Origin: Rhodobiaceae bacterium
Lineage (GTDB): Bacteria > Pseudomonadota > Alphaproteobacteria > Rhizobiales > JAKPQE01
DNA: 40,876 bases
Direction: 5' to 3'
Assembly (NCBI GenBank): GCA_028278505.1
Contig: JANQEG010000046.1
Location: 1 to 40,876, forward strand
Under the pieces are notes generated by a model, which saw only the letters and a program-made list of their open reading frames with translations, was not told where the DNA came from and searched no databases. The translations under genes were made by a program, and so were the position numbers. Shown here in pieces: positions 1-7,698 of the stretch (position 1 is the stretch's first letter; every line of letters begins with the position of its first letter).

Positions 1-354
1 CAATGGTCCAAGCGTGGAGGTTTCTTGCTTTCAATGTAGAACTCGTCCAGCCCTCCACCAAAGGTGGAGGTTCCATTTCAATGAAATGGACCGCCCGGAT
101 AAACCGGGCGGTGACAGGGGTGGGGGTTGGGGCGATGACAACGGGGCCGGAATCAATCCCGTGTCCGGCGATCGTTTTTTCGGGAAAATGGCGTCTTTTA
201 CTATTACTTATGGAGAAGACGCTGATTCTAACCAGGCAGCCGCTTCGGCAATGACATTTTCCCCACCGATAAATATATGCGTAGTTTGCATTATGCTGTA
301 TCTGCTGAATCATCCCAATGTTGGAAGGCGGCACGCGGAAACGAGGATTTTGTC
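1..354. other. Intergenic region at the left edge
   Basis: No convincing coding region is visible on either strand in these bases. The left part holds three consecutive inverted repeats (separate entry). The right part is a moderately AT-rich stretch (about 255-300) that could contain the promoter of the DUF302 gene, but I see no confident -35/-10 pair. A purine-rich site, ACGAGGA at about 341-347, sits at ribosome-binding distance from the ATG at 355. Confidence 0.5.
52..112. repeat. Three tandem perfect inverted repeats
   Basis: Three perfect palindromic units lie end to end. The first is CCTCCACC-AAA-GGTGGAGG at 52-70, the second CCATTTCA-A-TGAAATGG at 73-89, and the third ACCGCCCGG-ATAAA-CCGGGCGGT at 90-112. 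The third, GC-rich with a 5-base loop, looks like an intrinsic terminator stem but has no T run directly after it. It may end a gene lying to the left of the window. Different sequences in each stem argue against a simple tandem duplication. Confidence 0.6.
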
Positions 355-750
355 ATGAGCTATCACATCACCGCCATGGCCAAGGGCGGCTTCGACGAGG
401 TTTGCGACCGGGTCATCGAGGAATTGAAGACCGAAGGCTTCGGGGTGCTCACCGAGATCGACGTCAAGGCGACGCTGAAGGCCAAGCTCGACGTGGATTT
501 CCGCCCCTACCGAATTTTGGGCGCCTGCAACCCGCCGCTCGCCCATCAGGTGCTTGAGACCGAGGACAAGGTCGGCGTGCTCCTGCCCTGCAATGTGGTC
601 GTGCAGGACCGCGGTGACGGCAATATCGAGGTTTCGGCCATGGACCCGGCAACCGCGATGGCCATGGTCGAGCACCGCGACAAGATCGAGCCGATCGCCG
701 GAATCGTCCGCGACAAGTTGAAGAAGGTGGTCGATGCGGTCGCCGCCTGA
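355..750 (+). CDS. DUF302 domain protein
   Basis: This 131-residue protein belongs by its whole-length pattern to the DUF302 family. It has an N-terminal segment in which a predicted helix is followed by a strand (GFGVLTEIDVKATLK, about residues 26-40), then FRPYRILGACNPPLAH (about 48-63), the hallmark of the family. Next comes a hydrophobic strand ending in LLPCNVVVQ (about 76-84). Family members are small alpha/beta proteins found alone or fused to other domains, often near redox or metal-related genes; no reaction is established. No signal peptide is seen, so it is probably cytoplasmic. I chose the ATG at 355 because a purine-rich site precedes it and homology begins there; an in-frame start at 277 would add an unrelated leader. 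It converges with the SCP2-like gene, 11 bases apart. Confidence 0.85.
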   Translation: MSYHITAMAKGGFDEVCDRVIEELKTEGFGVLTEIDVKATLKAKLDVDFRPYRILGACNPPLAHQVLETEDKVGVLLPCNVVVQDRGDGNIEVSAMDPATAMAMVEHRDKIEPIAGIVRDKLKKVVDAVAA

Positions 751-761
751 ACGGCGCGGCG

Positions 762-1055
762 TCAGGCGAGCATGGGCGCAAGCTGCATCGCCAGATCCAT
801 ATCGCCCTCGATATTGATCTTGCCCTGCATGAAGGCTGCGGTCGCATCCAATTCGCCGGCGGCGATCGCCTGAAAGGTCTCCAGATCGAGCGCCAGTGTG
901 CAATTGCTCGGCCCGTCTTCGGTCGAGACCGCGGCGCCGTTGATGCGCACGATGCCGGCGCCGGCGATATCGATCTTGACGGCGCCGTCGAGCCCGCCGG
1001 CCGCTTTCACCCTGCTTTCCAATTCCGAGATGATTTTGTCGAGTTCCGCGGCCAT
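762..1055 (-). CDS. SCP2 sterol-binding domain protein
   Basis: A 97-residue single-domain protein of the SCP2 (sterol carrier protein 2) fold. The order of elements fits the family: an N-terminal helix (MAAELDKIISELESRVKAA), a beta-sheet region, then the conserved late motif FMQGKINIEGDMDLAMQLAP (about residues 75-94), which matches the family pattern of F-x-x-GK-(ILV)-x-(ILV)-x-GD. Bacterial members bind lipids or fatty acyl groups in a hydrophobic tunnel; their physiological ligand is usually unknown. The gene stands alone between DUF302 (convergent) and a 274-base spacer containing a palindromic repeat. The length is normal for a stand-alone SCP2 domain and there is no export signal. Confidence 0.85.
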   Translation of the reverse strand: MAAELDKIISELESRVKAAGGLDGAVKIDIAGAGIVRINGAAVSTEDGPSNCTLALDLETFQAIAAGELDATAAFMQGKINIEGDMDLAMQLAPMLA

Positions 1056-1123
1056 CCGACTAGCTCCCCATGCGTGTTCCTGAGCAATCTGCCCTCAGAT
1101 TAAAGCGCCTGTGCGCATCTCTT

Positions 1124-1207
1124 GTCATTGCCGGGCCTGTCCCGGCGATCCAGGCGGCAAGCGCCTGAGCAAGCGGCCTGGATGCCCGGAACAAGCCCGG
1201 GCATGAC
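1124..1207. repeat. Dispersed intergenic palindromic repeat, copy 1
   Basis: This is a long imperfect inverted repeat: the arm GTCATTGCCGGGCCTGTCCC (continuing to about 1154) is mirrored by the complement of about 1177-1207. A related sequence lies at about 31505-31652 in the opposite orientation, sharing the TCATTGCCGG...TTGTCCCGGCGATCC core. Repeats of this look are scattered between genes in many Hyphomicrobiales. It occupies the spacer between the SCP2-like gene and the start-distal end of the histidine kinase gene; it codes for nothing visible. Confidence 0.6.
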
Positions 1208-1329
1208 CCCTGCGGGTATTCGATGTCACCCGCCGATTCAATCCCGAAATACAATGTTCTAAAGCCCCAGAGATTCGCGCCTTGGTACCATGGCGCCGCC
1301 GGACAATACAGGCCCGGCGGCAAGCATAA

Positions 1330-2526
1330 TCACGCCTTTCCGGCGAAACGGCACAGCACCTCGTAAAGGTCCCCGGCCTTGAGCGGTTTTTCGAGCACGG
1401 CATCGAAAAGATCGGCCGACGATGCCCGCACCTGCGCGGCCGGATGGGCGCTGAGCGCAATCAGCGGCAGCGACCGCGAGGCTTCGCCGGCGCGGATGCG
1501 CTTCGCCGTGGCGATGCCGTCGGTGCCGTTCATGCGGACATCGAGGATCACCAGATCGAACGCCTTTTTGGCGACCCGCGCCAGCGCCGCCTCGCCGCCC
1601 TCGACCGCATCATGGTCAACGCCGAACTGATCGAGAATGGTGACAAGCAGCCTGCGGATGACCGCGTTGTCGTCGACGACGAGCACCCTGAAGCCGGTAA
1701 GATCCGGCGCCTCTGCCGCCGCCCTGTCCGGGGCTTCCGGCGCCGCCGATTGCGGCGCGCGCCCGAGCGGCACCGAAAGGGTGAAGCGGGCGCCGGCGCC
1801 GCGCTTGCCCTCCGCCGTCAGCGTGCCGCCCATGCGCGCCGCAAGGCCGCGCGATATCGCCAGGCCGAGCCCGGTGCCCGCGACGTCCTGATCTACGGTC
1901 GGCGCGCCGCGCCAGAACGGTGCGAAAATGCTCTCCGCATCTTCAGCATCGAAGCCGATACCGGTGTCGGCCACAATCACCTCCAGCCGGCAGCCCTCGG
2001 CATCGCAATCCGCCGTGACGGTCACCGCGATTTCGCCCGCATCGGTGAATTTCGCCGCATTGTCGAGCAGATTGGTGACGATCTGGCGGAGCCGCAACGG
2101 ATCGCCGACAAGCTCCTGGTCGGTCTCCGTTTCGGCATGGAGAACCACGTCGACGGCCTTGTCGGCCAGCCGGGTGCGGAACGCATTGACGAGGTCCTCG
2201 ATCAGCTCGTGCGGCCGGAACGGCACGCTTTCGATCGGCAATGTGCCCGATTTCAGCCGCGTATTGTCGAGCAGATCATCGAGCAGCGCCTGCAGGGTGA
2301 CCGCCGCGCCGCGCAGCATGCCGACATAGCGCGCCTCGCGCTCCGGCAGTTCGGCCATGGCCAGAAGCTCCGACGCCGTCAGAACGATGCCGAGCTGGGT
2401 CTTCAATTCGTGCGCGACGGCCGCCAGGAGATCGATTTCCGCGCCGTACGTTGAAACGGTTCCGCCGCGGTCGGTCGGATCCTCAGGCAATAGTCCTTTC
2501 CCCTCTGAAACGATCTTGTTATTCAA
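1330..2526 (-). CDS. Hybrid sensor histidine kinase/response regulator without a sensor domain
   Basis: The 398-residue protein has three signalling parts in order. First is a HisKA dimerisation domain with the phosphoacceptor His39 in VAHELKTQ. Next is a HATPase_c domain (about 135-255) with N-box NLLDNAAKF, G1 box ADTGIGF and G2 box GTGLGLAI. Last is a C-terminal receiver domain (about 278-398) with the acidic pair Asp285-Asp286, phosphoacceptor Asp329 in LVILDVRM and conserved Lys380. There are only about 30 residues before HisKA and no transmembrane, PAS or GAF segment, so it is a soluble kinase whose input must come from a partner. The only usable start is a TTG at 2524-2526, since an in-frame stop lies five codons upstream; its ribosome-binding site is weak. 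It is divergent from the AEC transporter. No cognate output regulator is adjacent. Confidence 0.9.
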   Translation of the reverse strand: MNNKIVSEGKGLLPEDPTDRGGTVSTYGAEIDLLAAVAHELKTQLGIVLTASELLAMAELPEREARYVGMLRGAAVTLQALLDDLLDNTRLKSGTLPIESVPFRPHELIEDLVNAFRTRLADKAVDVVLHAETETDQELVGDPLRLRQIVTNLLDNAAKFTDAGEIAVTVTADCDAEGCRLEVIVADTGIGFDAEDAESIFAPFWRGAPTVDQDVAGTGLGLAISRGLAARMGGTLTAEGKRGAGARFTLSVPLGRAPQSAAPEAPDRAAAEAPDLTGFRVLVVDDNAVIRRLLVTILDQFGVDHDAVEGGEAALARVAKKAFDLVILDVRMNGTDGIATAKRIRAGEASRSLPLIALSAHPAAQVRASSADLFDAVLEKPLKAGDLYEVLCRFAGKA

Positions 2527-2637
2527 ATTCCGGCGGCGTCAACGCCGTTGTCGACGCAGGCAGCCCGACGCCTAAGAAACCACGGAGAACCGGCGCGAAC
2601 AAGCCGGAACCCGGCGACCCGCAACGGAAACCTCCGA

Positions 2638-3588
2638 TTGAACACGATCGTCGACGTCATCCTCCCGGTGTTCGGGCTCATCGCGGTCGGTTATCTGGCG
2701 GCGGCGGCCCGCCTGCTCGGCCCGGCGACCGGCGATGCGCTCGGCGATTTCGTCTTCGTCGTCGCCGTCCCGGTGCTGATCTTCCGGCTGCTGGCGACCG
2801 CGGAATTGGACACCGCCGCGCCGTGGGGCCTGTGGCTCGCCTATTTCGCCGGTGTGGCGGTGGTGTGGGCGCTCGCCGTCGCCATGATCAGGGCCGGCTT
2901 CGGCCGCGACGCCCGCGCCGGCGTCATCGCCGGCGTATCGGCCGGTTTCGCCAATACCGTGCTGATCGGCATCCCGCTGGTCGTCACCGCCTATGGCGAG
3001 GCGGGCGCGGTGCCGCTCTTTCTCATCATCTCGGTCCATCTGCCGGTGATGATGGTGGCGAGCACGGTTCTGATCGAGCGTGCCGCCCGCGCCGACGGCG
3101 CCGCCGTCGACGGCGACCGGGGCGCCGTGATCCTCCGGCTCGCGCGCAGCATTTGCCTCAATCCCATCATCATCGGCATCCTCGCCGGCGCCGCCTGGCG
3201 CCTGACCGGGGTCGCCATCCCCGATCTGGCCGCCAAGATCATCGACCAGCTCGCCATCGTCGCCGTGCCCTGCGCGTTGTTTTCCATGGGCATGAGCCTG
3301 AAGCGCTACGGCGTTTCCGGCAACATCGTCCCGGCCATCGGCCTCGGCGTGCTGAAACTGCTGGTCATGCCGGCGCTGGTCTATGCCATTGCCCGCTATG
3401 CGGTCGGGCTGCCGCCGCTGTGGACGGCGGTGGCGACCCTGGTCGCGGCCTCGCCGACCGGCGTCAACGCTTATCTGATCGCCGCCCGCTTCCGCACCGG
3501 CCAGGGGCTGGCGTCGAACACGATCACGCTGACCACCGGCCTTGCGGTCGTCACCGCGGCGCTGTGGCTGGAGTTTCTCGGTCGCTAA
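2638..3588 (+). CDS. AEC (auxin efflux carrier) family transporter
   Basis: An integral membrane protein of about 316 residues with alternating hydrophobic segments along its whole length, beginning with an N-terminal segment (DVILPVFGLIAVGYLAAAAR) typical of AEC/Mem_trans carriers. The internal NTVLIGIPLVVTAYG and the C-terminal SPTGVNAYLIA fit the conserved discontinuous-helix regions of the two inverted repeats. Bacterial members export or import small organic acids such as malate or malonate; the substrate cannot be told here. No ATG is available near the N-terminus. I chose the TTG at 2638 because the family N-terminus begins exactly there; another in-frame TTG at 2548 would add 30 polar residues. 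The 3' end overlaps the convergent gluQ by 38 bases. Confidence 0.88.
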   Translation: MNTIVDVILPVFGLIAVGYLAAAARLLGPATGDALGDFVFVVAVPVLIFRLLATAELDTAAPWGLWLAYFAGVAVVWALAVAMIRAGFGRDARAGVIAGVSAGFANTVLIGIPLVVTAYGEAGAVPLFLIISVHLPVMMVASTVLIERAARADGAAVDGDRGAVILRLARSICLNPIIIGILAGAAWRLTGVAIPDLAAKIIDQLAIVAVPCALFSMGMSLKRYGVSGNIVPAIGLGVLKLLVMPALVYAIARYAVGLPPLWTAVATLVAASPTGVNAYLIAARFRTGQGLASNTITLTTGLAVVTAALWLEFLGR

Positions 3589-4459
3589 CAAGGCCGACAA
3601 GGTCGACGATCTCTGCCGCCGTCAGGCCGCGGCGGCGCAGCGCGCCAAGCCCGGTGTCGCCGTCGCTCTTCGACAGTTTGCGGCCGGCCGGATCGTTGAG
3701 CAGGCGATGGTGCCGGTAGATCGGGGCCGGCAGATCGAGGAGTTCCTGCAGCAATCTGTGCACGCTTGTTGCGTGATAGAGGTCATGACCGCGCACAACG
3801 TGCGTTATTTCCTGCAATTCGTCATCGATCACGACAGCGATGTGATAGCTCGTCGGAATGTCCTTGCGGGCCAGAACCACATTGCCCCAGGCGGCCGGAT
3901 CGGCGCGAACTTCGCCCGTCTCGCCCTCCGGCCCGGTTCCGGATTCGAGCCAGTGCAGCGGTCCGGGTACCCGCTCAAGCGCGGCGGCCATGTCGAGGCG
4001 CAGCGAAAACGGCGCCCCCGCTGCCGCCCGTTTCGCAACCTCCCGCGCATCGAGAACGTCCTTCGGCACGTGCGCGGCGCCGTCCGGGTCCCGCGGCCAG
4101 GATTGGCCCGAGACCACCTCACGGGCGGCGATGTCGGCGGCGATTTCGCTGCGGCTCGCATAGCATGTGTAGAGCAGCCCCATCGCCTGCAGGCGGTCGA
4201 GCGCTTGTCGGTAGTCGTCGAAATGTTCCGACTGCTTCCGCACCGGCTTCTCCCAGTCGAGACCGAGCCAGGCGAGATCGTCATGGATCGCCGCCTCGTA
4301 TTCGGCGCGGCAGCGGGTCGTGTCGATGTCCTCGATGCGCAGGAGGAAGCGCCCGCCCGCCGTCTCGGCCGCGCGATAGGCGGTGAGCGCGGCAAGCGCG
4401 TGGCCCAGATGCAGCGGGCCGTTCGGGCTCGGGGCGAAGCGGAACACGGGACGGGACAA
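3551..4459 (-). CDS. gluQ: Glutamyl-Q tRNA(Asp) synthetase
   Basis: This is a truncated glutamyl-tRNA synthetase paralogue that activates glutamate and attaches it to the queuosine base at position 34 of tRNA(Asp). The catalytic Rossmann fold is present, with the HIGH-like signature PSPNGPLHLGHA (about residues 10-21) and the KMSKS-like motif KLSKS (261-265). At 302 residues it lacks the anticodon-binding domain, as expected for GluQRS. The zinc site of the E. coli enzyme is only partly kept: one cysteine remains in LYTCYASRSEI where two are usual, so this version may not bind zinc. Its last 38 bases overlap the convergent transporter gene. Confidence is high because the length and both signature motifs agree. 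Confidence 0.95.
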   Translation of the reverse strand: MSRPVFRFAPSPNGPLHLGHALAALTAYRAAETAGGRFLLRIEDIDTTRCRAEYEAAIHDDLAWLGLDWEKPVRKQSEHFDDYRQALDRLQAMGLLYTCYASRSEIAADIAAREVVSGQSWPRDPDGAAHVPKDVLDAREVAKRAAAGAPFSLRLDMAAALERVPGPLHWLESGTGPEGETGEVRADPAAWGNVVLARKDIPTSYHIAVVIDDELQEITHVVRGHDLYHATSVHRLLQELLDLPAPIYRHHRLLNDPAGRKLSKSDGDTGLGALRRRGLTAAEIVDLVGLVSDRETPATAPR

Positions 4460-4531
4460 GGATCGGACTCCGGTGTTCGCTTCGGTTAGCAGACCGCGTG
4501 ACCTTTCGCCAATCCCGATCTATCTTCGCCG

Positions 4532-5179
4532 GTGAAGATGCGAACGATCGACACCGACACCGACATTGCCGAAGGGCTCGCCGAACTGGCCGACAGTGAT
4601 CCGCGGCTGAAGCCGGTGATCGAGACGGCGGGTCCGATCGCCGTGCGCCGCCGGGCGCCCGGTTTCGAGGGCCTGGCGGCGATCGTCGTCGCCCAGCAGC
4701 TTTCGACCGCAAGCGCCGGCGCCATCTGGGGGCGGCTGACGGCGGCGGTCGATCCGTTCACGGCCGAGAATTTTGCTTCGGCCCCGGCGGAGACGCTTGG
4801 CGCCGCCGGCCTGTCGCGCCAGAAGATCCGCACGATTTCAGCCGCCGCCGAAGCGGTCTGCTGCGCCGATCTCGATTTCGCCGCAATAGCCGGCGCCGGC
4901 GATGACGACGCCGGCGCCATGCTCACGGCCTTGCCGGGCATCGGGCCGTGGACCGCGGACATCTATCTGCTGTTCTGCCTCGGCCGCCGCGATATCTTCC
5001 CCGCCGGCGACCTCGCCCTGCAGGTGGCGGTCGGCGACGGCCTCCGCCTCGGCGCACGGCCGGACGGCAAGGCGCTGGCGCAAATCGCCGAGGCCTGGCG
5101 GCCCTGGCGCGGCGTCGCCGCGACCCTGTTCTGGGCCTATTACCGCGCCTGCCGCGGCCGCGAGGGTGTAGTCAGTTAG
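4532..5179 (+). CDS. DNA-3-methyladenine glycosylase II family protein (AlkA-like)
   Basis: A 215-residue HhH-GPD base-excision glycosylase. The helix-hairpin-helix is LPGIGPWTA (residues 134-142), the GPD segment follows, and the catalytic aspartate is Asp160 in FPAGDLALQ. The protein removes alkylated bases such as 3-methyladenine, leaving an abasic site. It lacks the N-terminal AlkA domain of E. coli and resembles the short alphaproteobacterial forms. The start may be GTG at 4532 or ATG at 4538; both are in frame two codons apart and the choice does not affect the domain. The gene is divergent from gluQ (72 bases between starts) and is followed by an intergenic repeat element. Confidence 0.9.
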   Translation: MKMRTIDTDTDIAEGLAELADSDPRLKPVIETAGPIAVRRRAPGFEGLAAIVVAQQLSTASAGAIWGRLTAAVDPFTAENFASAPAETLGAAGLSRQKIRTISAAAEAVCCADLDFAAIAGAGDDDAGAMLTALPGIGPWTADIYLLFCLGRRDIFPAGDLALQVAVGDGLRLGARPDGKALAQIAEAWRPWRGVAATLFWAYYRACRGREGVVS

Positions 5180-5500
5180 GCTGAGAATGCACTCCTGACT
5201 TCAATGGCAAAGGCAAAACCTGCCATTGCGGCCCCGGCTGTCATCAGATCGCAATTGCCGATGATCGAAGACGATGCGGACACTCCTCTCCCCTCCCCCT
5301 TGTGGGGAGGGGTCGGGGGTGGGGGTTAGAAAAAAAACAACAACGCCGCCGACGAGCGGACCGGGCTTCGGTTTACCCCCACCCGCCCGGCGCTGACGCG
5401 CCGTCCACCCTCCCCACAAGGGGGAGGGTTTGCAGGTCGCCTCCGCGGTGTTCCTATTCCACCAATGAACCGAGGTGATGACGATCTGATCCATCGGGTC
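5180..5500. other. Intergenic region carrying a repeat element
   Basis: The spacer between the glycosylase and folD 3' ends has no credible gene. Most of it is the inverted-repeat element at 5289-5430 (separate entry). Apparent reading frames here translate the repeat itself into proline- and glycine-rich peptides. Confidence 0.6.
5289..5430. repeat. Intergenic element with inverted arms and a variable core, copy 1
   Basis: The left arm begins CCCTCCCCCTTGTGGGGAGG and ends in a G-rich run near 5325. A core of about 45 bases containing an A8 tract follows. The right arm (about 5373-5430) runs ACCCCCACCCGCCCGGCG to CCCTCCCCACAAGGGGGAGGG. A second element with the same arms in the opposite order lies at about 7811-7952; its core is unrelated. 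The arms can fold on themselves (CTCCCC-ACAA-GGGGAG) and with each other. Size and terminal symmetry resemble a miniature mobile element, but no target duplication could be established by eye. Confidence 0.6.
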
Positions 5501-6394
5501 CTAAAACCTTGGAACCTCGAGCCCGCGTCGCATCGCCGCCGCCGTCACCGTATTGGCGAGCAGGCAGGCGATCGTCATCGGCCCGACGCCGCCCGGGACC
5601 GGGGTGATCGCGCCGGCGATTTCGGCGGCTTCGGCAAAGGCGACATCGCCGACCAAACGCGTCTTGCCCTCGCCCTTTTCCGGCGCCGGAATGCGGTTGA
5701 TGCCGACATCGATGACGGTGGCGCCGGGCCTGACCCAGTCGCCCCTGATCATTTCCGGCCGGCCGACGGCGGCGACGAGCAGATCGGCGCGGCGGCAGAC
5801 ATCGGCGAGATCCCTTGTGCGGGAATGGGCGACGGTGACGGTGCAGTTCTCCTTCAACAGAAGCTGCGCCATCGGCTTGCCGACGATGTTGGAGCGGCCG
5901 ACGATGACGGCTTCCGCACCGGTCAGATCGCTCATCGCCTCGCGGGCGAGAATGGTGCAGCCGAGCGGCGTGCACGGCACCAGCGCGTCGAGCCCGACCG
6001 AAAGCCGGCCGACATTGACGATGTGAAAACCGTCGACATCCTTTTGCGGATCGATCGCCGCAAGCACCGCCGGCTCGGAGATGTGGCCGGGCAGCGGCAA
6101 TTGCACGAGGATGCCGTCGACCCCATCATCGGCATTCAGGCGGGCGACCAGATCGAGCAGTTCGGCCTCGGCGGTTTTGGCCGGCAGCCTGTGCTCCAGC
6201 GAGCGCATGCCGCTAGCGAGTGTCTCGCGGCCCTTGTTGCGGACATAGACCTGGCTCGCCGGGTCTTCGCCGACCAGCACCACGGCAAGGCCCGGCGTGA
6301 AGCCGGCGGCTTTGTGGAAGCCGGCAACGATCTCCGCGACATCGGCGCGCAGCTTTGCGGCGCGCGCCTTGCCGTCGATAATCTTCCCCGTCAT
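5501..6394 (-). CDS. folD: Bifunctional methylenetetrahydrofolate dehydrogenase/cyclohydrolase
   Basis: FolD interconverts 5,10-methylene-, 5,10-methenyl- and 10-formyl-tetrahydrofolate using NADP, supplying one-carbon units to purine synthesis. The 297-residue length is normal. Visible signatures are the active-site Tyr50 and Lys54 in [11 protein letters not shown], the QLPLP motif of the folate site, the dinucleotide-binding segment [17 protein letters not shown], and the C-terminal PGGVGPMT (267-274). Its ATG overlaps the stop of the upstream DUF167 gene in an ATGA junction, so translation is probably coupled. It is the last gene of a leftward group YggT-DUF167-folD. Confidence 0.97.
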   Translation of the reverse strand: MTGKIIDGKARAAKLRADVAEIVAGFHKAAGFTPGLAVVLVGEDPASQVYVRNKGRETLASGMRSLEHRLPAKTAEAELLDLVARLNADDGVDGILVQLPLPGHISEPAVLAAIDPQKDVDGFHIVNVGRLSVGLDALVPCTPLGCTILAREAMSDLTGAEAVIVGRSNIVGKPMAQLLLKENCTVTVAHSRTRDLADVCRRADLLVAAVGRPEMIRGDWVRPGATVIDVGINRIPAPEKGEGKTRLVGDVAFAEAAEIAGAITPVPGGVGPMTIACLLANTVTAAAMRRGLEVPRF

Positions 6395-6738
6395 CGCCGT
6401 TCCTTCCCTCTTTCGGCCTCCGCCACGGCATCCCCAAGCGCGGCGGTAAGCCGGGCCAAATCGCCGGCAATGTGCACGAGCTTCCGGCGCGCGGTCGTTC
6501 CCTTCGCGACGGCGACCCGCGAAGGCGCGACACCGAGCGCGGCGGCAAGCGTCTTTATGAGCGCCCTGTTGGCCGCGCCTTTCTCCGGTACGGCGCGGAC
6601 GCGGACCGCCAGAACAATGCTGCCGTCGGCGAGCGTCCGCCGCCCGTCCACGGCATCGGTTCTGGCGTTCGGGGTCAGCCGGACGGCGATTTCGATACCG
6701 CCGGCAACGCTTCGGTAAAGCGCCGTTTCGGCGCTCAC
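6391..6738 (-). CDS. DUF167 (YggU) family protein
   Basis: A 115-residue protein of the DUF167/YggU family, small alpha-beta proteins of unknown function widespread in bacteria and archaea. The family pattern is clear: a strand with [11 protein letters not shown] (about 20-30), then [19 protein letters not shown] (about 48-66), where PxxGxAN is the best-conserved motif, then the late [18 protein letters not shown]. The GTG start at 6736-6738 overlaps the stop of the YggT gene by four bases (GTGA), and its own stop overlaps the folD start (ATGA). Together these give a tightly coupled three-gene operon; YggT-DUF167 is a common pairing. Confidence 0.9.
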   Translation of the reverse strand: MSAETALYRSVAGGIEIAVRLTPNARTDAVDGRRTLADGSIVLAVRVRAVPEKGAANRALIKTLAAALGVAPSRVAVAKGTTARRKLVHIAGDLARLTAALGDAVAEAERGKERR

Positions 6739-7025
6739 ATCACCAGCGGATAGAGGTTGTAGGCGATAAGGCGCTGCAGGAAGAAGATCGCGAACAGAAG
6801 GATGATCGGCGAGATATCGATACCGCCGAGATTGGGCAGCAGGTTGCGGATCGGGCGCAGCGCCGGTTCGGTGATCTTGTAGAGGAACTCCCAGACCATG
6901 GCGACGAACTGGTTGCGCGTGTTGACGACGTTGAACGCGATCAGCCAGCTCATGACGGCCGAGGCGATGATGATCCAGATATAGAAGTTGAGCGCGATCA
7001 GGATGACGTCGAGTAGGGCGCGCAT
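6735..7025 (-). CDS. YggT family integral membrane protein
   Basis: A 96-residue membrane protein with two hydrophobic spans, one near the N-terminus ([20 protein letters not shown]) and one near the C-terminus ([16 protein letters not shown]). Between them is the family signature: N at the end of helix one, then [22 protein letters not shown] (split here only for reading), where P-R-x-x-P-GG-D-S-P residues are conserved. YggT proteins are linked with osmotic tolerance and cell-envelope processes, without a defined biochemical role. I chose the ATG at 7025; an in-frame TTG at 7055 would add ten polar residues without a better ribosome-binding site. It is first in the operon with the DUF167 gene and folD. 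Confidence 0.9.
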   Translation of the reverse strand: MRALLDVILIALNFYIWIIIASAVMSWLIAFNVVNTRNQFVAMVWEFLYKITEPALRPIRNLLPNLGGIDISPIILLFAIFFLQRLIAYNLYPLVM

Positions 7026-7135
7026 GGGTCCGTCCGATTCTGAGAGGTTGGGCAATTACAATCCATGTATATGCGGCGGCGAGGCATCGCAAGGGCATCG
7101 CCCGGCTTTGTCCCCGAGGCGCCGGGATTGCTTGC

Positions 7136-7164
7136 TTGACAGCGCCCGGCGCCGCACCCTAAAT
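7136..7164 (+). promoter_or_regulatory. Putative promoter of tRNA-Ala
   Basis: A perfect -35 box TTGACA (7136-7141) is followed, after 17 bases, by CTAAAT (7159-7164) as a plausible -10 element. The mature tRNA starts 50 bases farther on. The -10 match is moderate, so this is a motif-based suggestion. Confidence 0.4.
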
Positions 7165-7213
7165 GGCGCGCGGGCGTGATCGTGACCGGCGATTTCCGGG
7201 CGATTCCGCCGCC

Positions 7214-7289
7214 GGGGCCGTAGCTCAGATGGGAGAGCGCTGCAATCGCACTGCAGAGGTCAGGGGTTCGATTCCCCTCGGCTCCACCA
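7214..7289 (+). tRNA. tRNA-Ala(CGC)
   Basis: The cloverleaf is complete. The acceptor stem GGGGCCG pairs with CGGCTCC (one G-T pair), the D arm is GCTC...GAGC, the anticodon stem CTGCA pairs with TGCAG, and the loop ATCGCAC gives anticodon CGC. The T arm contains GGTTCGATTCC. The discriminator is A7286 and CCA (7287-7289) is encoded. It reads GCG alanine codons. Confidence 0.95.
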
Positions 7290-7494
7290 TCCGCTTTCGC
7301 TAATTTTGCCTTCGGCAAAATTTAGCTACAGCGCGATTGGGTGAAACCCAAGCGTGATGTAGCGTGCGAAACGGATGCCGCGCTGTAGTGACTGCGCTGT
7401 AACGAAGTGGAAGCGCGGAACGAAAGCGGGCCGACTCCTATGCGGGTTGGACCTTTTTCTGTCTCACGCCGAGTTCGCTTCGCTCACGTCCCCC
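7288..7494. repeat. Structured tRNA-distal spacer with repeat motif
   Basis: Immediately after tRNA-Ala lies a nested fold. Outer arms near 7288-7301 and 7362-7377 are nearly complementary. Inside are a perfect 9-bp hairpin with a TTC loop (7302-7322) and a longer imperfect hairpin (7325-7363). Farther on, 7461-7487 carries the motif containing TCACGCCGAGTTCGCTTCGC after a short T run; the same 27 bases recur twice behind tRNA-Val (29244-29270 and 29371-29397). No gene is visible. The first hairpin may terminate the tRNA transcript, although it lacks a long T run. Confidence 0.55.
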
Positions 7495-7698
7495 TCACTC
7501 CTCCAGCGATCTTGCCTCTTCGGCCAGCATGATCGGGATACCGTCGCGGATCGGGTAGGCGAGCTTGGCGGCGCGGCTGATCAGTTCCTGCGCCTCGGAA
7601 TCGTATTCGAGCGTCGTCTTGGTCAGCGGACAGACGAGGATTTCCAGAAGCTTGCGGTCGATCTGCCCGGTCTTGCGGGGCTCTGTGTCGGTCGGCAT
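7495..7698 (-). CDS. Trm112 family protein
   Basis: A 67-residue protein of the Trm112/YcaR family (COG2835). Eukaryotic Trm112 is a small zinc-ribbon activator of several RNA and protein methyltransferases; bacterial homologues are much less studied. The conserved core is [17 protein letters not shown] (about residues 18-34) followed by [12 protein letters not shown] (about 47-58), the invariant late motif. As in many bacterial members, only one of the zinc cysteines remains (CP), so metal binding is doubtful. I chose the ATG at 7698; longer in-frame starts would read back into an intergenic repeat and give low-complexity sequence. The gene stands alone between tRNA-Ala and purH. Confidence 0.88.
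   Translation of the reverse strand: MPTDTEPRKTGQIDRKLLEILVCPLTKTTLEYDSEAQELISRAAKLAYPIRDGIPIMLAEEARSLEE

Noticed and set aside
2451..3719. A long arginine- and proline-rich frame overlapping the AEC transporter
   Set aside because: It is a shadow of the transporter in another frame of very GC-rich DNA; the composition is unlike any protein family and the transporter frame has clear membrane segments.
5201..5494. A 97-codon frame with PSPLWGG and [10 protein letters not shown] words
   Set aside because: These peptides are translations of the intergenic repeat and recur wherever its arms occur, so this is not a gene.
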